Shown one piece after another: positions 6,464 to 8,155 of a DNA stretch of 8,155 nucleotides. Every line of letters begins with the position of its first letter. Positions within the stretch are counted from its first letter, which is position 1. The DNA comes from Streptosporangiaceae bacterium (GTDB lineage: Bacteria > Actinomycetota > Actinomycetes > Streptosporangiales > Streptosporangiaceae), in contig JAICWX010000366.1 of assembly GCA_025934635.1 (NCBI GenBank), positions 1 through 8,155 on the forward strand. Direction: 5' to 3'. Under the pieces are notes generated by a model, which was not told where the DNA came from, searched no databases, and was given only the letters and a program-made list of their open reading frames with translations. A program made the translations under genes and the position numbers.

Positions 6464-7494
6464 GGCAGTTCCACCTCCGCGATCACGGCGGCGCCCGCGC
6501 TGGTGACCCGCATGGTCCCGTCCAGGGCGCGGACGCGGTCCTCGACCGCCAGCCAGGCGTCGGTTTCGTCCGGCCCGGACGCCGCCGGGGTGTACTCGAC
6601 CCGCAGCCGGGCGCGGTCAGCGACGGCGGAAATGCGGACCGCCGCCCCGTGGGCGCGTGACCGCACCGCTATCTGCAGGACGTCCATGACGGTGAAGAAC
6701 CCCGCCGTCGCGGTTACCTCGTCCAGGCCGGCGTCCCCGTCGTCGGTGATCTCGACCACCAGGGGAAGATCGTGGGTGGCGGTGAACAGCGCGTTACCGA
6801 GGCCGCTCTCCCGCAGCCCGGCCGGGTAGATCCCGCGCACCAGCGTGCCGAGCTCGGTGATCGCGTCGCCGAGGGTGGTCGCGGCGGCTTCCACCGACGC
6901 CGCCGCGGCCGGTTCGCTGACCTGCCGGCGCGCGCTGCCCACCTGCGACCGCGCCTCGTACAGGCAGGCCTGCGTGCCGTCGTGCAGCTGGCCCTCGAGC
7001 CGCCGGCGCTCGGCCAGGAATGCCCGCACCGTCTGCGACCGGGAACTGGCGAGGTCGAGGACCTGGCGGCGCAGGGTCGCCTGCAGCCGCGCGTTCTCCA
7101 GCGCGGGCGTCGCCGCCTCCAGCACCGCCCGCCGCAGCGTCCGGGCGGCCCGGTCGGCCGGCGCGGCCATCTCGACCAGCGCGGTGAATCCCTGCTCGTC
7201 GACGGTGCCGGCCCCGATGAGCTGCCGGGCCGGGTTCGCGCCGGTCCCGTCGGGCCGCGCCGCGAGCTCGCCGGCCGACGTCACGTACTCCTGGCGATGG
7301 GGCAGCCGGTAGTACACGTCCAGGTCCGGGTCGCCGGTCAGCGTGCGCAGCACGTCCCGCAGCGCGTTCCCGGTCACCGGCCCGCCTATCGACAGCACCG
7401 ACCGGATCTCGGCCGCCCAGATCAGCCGCCGCCGGGTGACCAGGGTGGTGAGAATAAGGACGGCCGCCGCCAGCAGCACCACGACCGTGATCAC
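6451..7494 (-). CDS. Single-helix histidine kinase with intact His but degenerate ATPase domain ('HK2')
   Basis: From GTG 7494 this is 347 residues. One membrane helix lies at residues 2-19 (ITVVVLLAAAVLILTTLV), followed by RRR, so the rest is cytoplasmic. A GAF-like segment follows (TGDPDLDVYYRLP ... ATPALENARLQATLR). The NarL-type dimerisation domain is complete: ERRRLEGQLHDGTQACLYEA with acceptor His171 and HDG, then LVRGIYPAGLRESGLGNAL. The region where the ATPase should be (about 240-347) is degenerate: the N-box position reads MDVLQIAVRSRAHGA with Gln274 for Asn, the DxGxG box is replaced by EYTPAASG, and no Gly-rich G2 box is visible. It should accept phosphate on His171 but not bind ATP normally. 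The start was chosen for its ribosome site and because the frame upstream (to 7965) runs through non-conserved sequence into the divergent gene. It is the first gene of the operon and ends overlapping the regulator by 13 bases. Confidence 0.83.
   Translation of the reverse strand: MITVVVLLAAAVLILTTLVTRRRLIWAAEIRSVLSIGGPVTGNALRDVLRTLTGDPDLDVYYRLPHRQEYVTSAGELAARPDGTGANPARQLIGAGTVDEQGFTALVEMAAPADRAARTLRRAVLEAATPALENARLQATLRRQVLDLASSRSQTVRAFLAERRRLEGQLHDGTQACLYEARSQVGSARRQVSEPAAAASVEAAATTLGDAITELGTLVRGIYPAGLRESGLGNALFTATHDLPLVVEITDDGDAGLDEVTATAGFFTVMDVLQIAVRSRAHGAAVRISAVADRARLRVEYTPAASGPDETDAWLAVEDRVRALDGTMRVTSAGAAVIAEVELPCAS
6471..6478 (-). promoter_or_regulatory. Strong ribosome binding site of the response regulator
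   Basis: On the minus strand these bases read GGAGGTGG. The GGAGGT core ends 9 bases before the GTG at 6463. The site lies inside the HK2 coding end and supports the GTG start, which gives the canonical receiver opening MRVVIAED. Confidence 0.8.
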
Positions 7495-7502
7495 CGTGCG
7501 CG

Positions 7503-7507
7503 CTCCC
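7503..7507 (-). promoter_or_regulatory. Ribosome binding site deciding the HK2 start
   Basis: On the minus strand, GGGAG ends 8 bases before GTG 7494, so the protein would begin directly at its membrane helix. In-frame ATGs at 7662 and 7641 would add about 50 Gly/Arg-rich residues with no visible domain and have no comparable site. Confidence 0.6.
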
Positions 7508-7704
7508 GCCAGCCACCGCCAGGCCACGTCGGCCGGGGCGGCCCCAGCGGCGAAAGCACCCGTCCTAATGCCAAACGCGCCATATCCCCCCGTTCGGTAG
7601 CCAGCCCGTCCAAAATACCGGCCGGCCGCGCAACCGGACATGCGTACCACGAACCCTCCCATCGGACTACGGACCGAAACCAAAACCAAGACGGCCGAAC
7701 GAGT

Positions 7705-7717
7705 TGGCTGGCAGCCA
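7705..7717. repeat. Perfect 6-1-6 palindrome
   Basis: TGGCTG and CAGCCA flank a single central G. The size and symmetry suit a dimeric regulator such as the NarL-type protein of the adjacent operon, but no specific site is known. It does not share its sequence with the palindrome at 7777. Confidence 0.6.
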
Positions 7718-7720
7718 CGC

Positions 7721-7762
7721 CGATGAGCCGTCCCCTCCGCGGGCCGACGCCCCGGCTCATCG
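7721..7762. repeat. Perfect 10-base inverted repeat with 22-base loop
   Basis: CGATGAGCCG (7721-7730) is repeated in inverse as CGGCTCATCG (7753-7762). A ten-base perfect match this close is unlikely by chance even in GC-rich DNA. The loop contains CCGCGG (7737-7742). There is no T run after either arm, and the genes on both sides point away, so it is not an ordinary terminator. It may be a paired operator or a hairpin in the leader of the rightward transcript. Confidence 0.7.
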
Positions 7763-7776
7763 ACGGGCCACCTGAT

Positions 7777-7789
7777 TGCGAGTCTCGCA
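7777..7789. repeat. Perfect 6-1-6 palindrome
   Basis: TGCGAG and CTCGCA flank a central T, the same geometry as the palindrome at 7705 but with a different sequence. It lies about 130 bases before the start of the secreted-protein gene, a reasonable place for an operator or leader hairpin. Confidence 0.6.
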
Positions 7790-7906
7790 GCGCCCCGGGG
7801 GAGCGCGATACCGGGGAAACCCTGGCCATCCGCCGGGCGAGCCCCGATTCCAGCGCGCCGTCCGGCCGGGACTGTAGAAGCGCACGAACGACCCGTTATC
7901 CGAGCA

Positions 7907-7912
7907 GAAAGG
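7907..7912 (+). promoter_or_regulatory. Ribosome binding site of the secreted protein
   Basis: GAAAGG ends 9 bases before ATG 7922 and supports that start, which also gives a textbook signal peptide. Confidence 0.6.
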
Positions 7913-7921
7913 CATCGGCTG

Positions 7922-8155
7922 ATGAACTGCAAGACCTGGGCGGTGGCCGCCGCTCTCGGCGGCACGCTCCTGAGCGTCCCGCTCGCCTCAGGAGTCGCGC
8001 AGGCGGCTTCGGTCTACCCGAGCAACGCGCCGGTCACCGGCATCGCCGCCACCCCGGACGGCAACGGCTACTGGCAGGTCGCCTGGACCCAGCGGAACGG
8101 CAAGTTCAGCACGAACACGTCCCTCCTGCAGGTAGGCGACGTGGTCTTCTACGCC
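7922..8155 (+). CDS. Secreted protein, N-terminal part (3' partial)
   Basis: This frame starts at ATG 7922 and is still open at the window end, giving 78 visible residues. Residues 1-29 are a Sec signal peptide: MNCKTWAV, a hydrophobic core AAALGGTLLSVPLASGV and a likely cleavage site after AQAA. The mature part contains VTGIAATPDGNGYWQVAW at about 38-55, matching the 'GIAaTPDGkGYWlv' repeat found in many secreted or wall-associated actinomycete proteins, where such units form a propeller in front of a catalytic or wall-binding domain. The rest of the protein, and so its activity, is outside the window. It is transcribed away from the two-component operon across a shared 427-base region, which makes it a possible target of that system; this is inference from position only. 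Confidence 0.8.
   Translation, partial: MNCKTWAVAAALGGTLLSVPLASGVAQAASVYPSNAPVTGIAATPDGNGYWQVAWTQRNGKFSTNTSLLQVGDVVFYA

Larger units (their letters stand above)
7495..7921. other. Gene-free divergent control region
   Basis: These 427 bases lie between the first codon of HK2 (minus) and the secreted protein (plus). I see no convincing protein in them. They hold three perfect inverted repeats (7705-7717, 7721-7762, 7777-7789), listed separately. A further possible hairpin has outer arms CGGGG (7812-7816) and CCCCG (7842-7846) around an inner CCC/GGG stem. Both genes must have promoters here, but no confident -35/-10 pair is readable on either strand. The stretch 7560-7700 is locally richer in A and T than its surroundings (for example CCAAAATACC near 7610 and CCAAAACCAAG near 7680), so promoters may lie there. 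Confidence 0.6.

Noticed and set aside
7491..7583. 30-codon minus-strand frame from ATG 7583 whose stop overlaps the HK2 GTG
   Set aside because: The G-run upstream is only 2 bases from the ATG, too close for a normal ribosome site, and the peptide (Pro/Gly/Arg-rich) has no recognisable features. A coupled leader peptide remains possible but unsupported.
7790..7910. ydaO-type (c-di-AMP) or other riboswitch before the secreted protein
   Set aside because: Some such actinomycete genes carry one, so I looked for its conserved core segments, but could not find them. Only generic GC-rich stems are visible.
7495..7965. N-terminal extension of HK2 up to 7965
   Set aside because: The extra 157 residues show no domain, cross the inverted repeats and overlap the start of the divergent signal-peptide gene. 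GTG 7494 has a good ribosome site and places the membrane helix at the N-terminus.

Overview
The window is high-GC DNA with the GC-rich codon third positions, GTG starts, tight gene packing and protein families (DUF5753-type regulators, PRC-barrel proteins, multi-pass NarL-type histidine kinases, secreted 'TPDGxGYW' repeat proteins) typical of a filamentous or soil actinomycete. No genus can be named from the sequence. I see no rRNA, tRNA, CRISPR array or insertion sequence.

Left part (1-2831). The window opens inside a membrane Ser/Thr protein kinase gene on the plus strand. Only the last part of the kinase lobe is present, followed by a Pro/Ala-rich linker, one transmembrane helix and a seven-blade beta-propeller ectodomain. 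It converges on a minus-strand gene for a protein with two PRC-barrel-like halves. Next come two gene remnants joined almost directly: the 3' part of a von Willebrand A (VWA) gene on the minus strand and an internal piece of a DUF5753 regulator on the plus strand. Each carries one apparent single-base frameshift.

Middle (2818-4013). A MarR-family regulator (minus) and a small NAD(P)-binding reductase (plus) diverge from a very AT-rich 59-base gap with an inverted repeat. This is the classic layout of a repressor controlling its neighbour and itself.

Right part (4026-7494, minus). A tightly overlapping three-gene signalling operon reads, in transcription order: histidine kinase 'HK2' (short, one membrane helix), NarL-type response regulator, histidine kinase 'HK1' (eight membrane helices). 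The two kinases are defective in complementary ways. HK2 keeps the phospho-accepting His-Asp-Gly motif but has lost the ATP-binding motifs. HK1 keeps the ATP-binding motifs but has Gly-Ala where His-Asp should be. The simplest reading is a split kinase: HK1 senses and supplies phosphate, HK2 carries it, and the response regulator receives it. This is the most interesting feature of the window.

Right edge (7495-8155). A 427-base gene-free region holds three perfect inverted repeats within 85 bases. It lies between the signalling operon and a divergent gene for a secreted protein that runs off the window.
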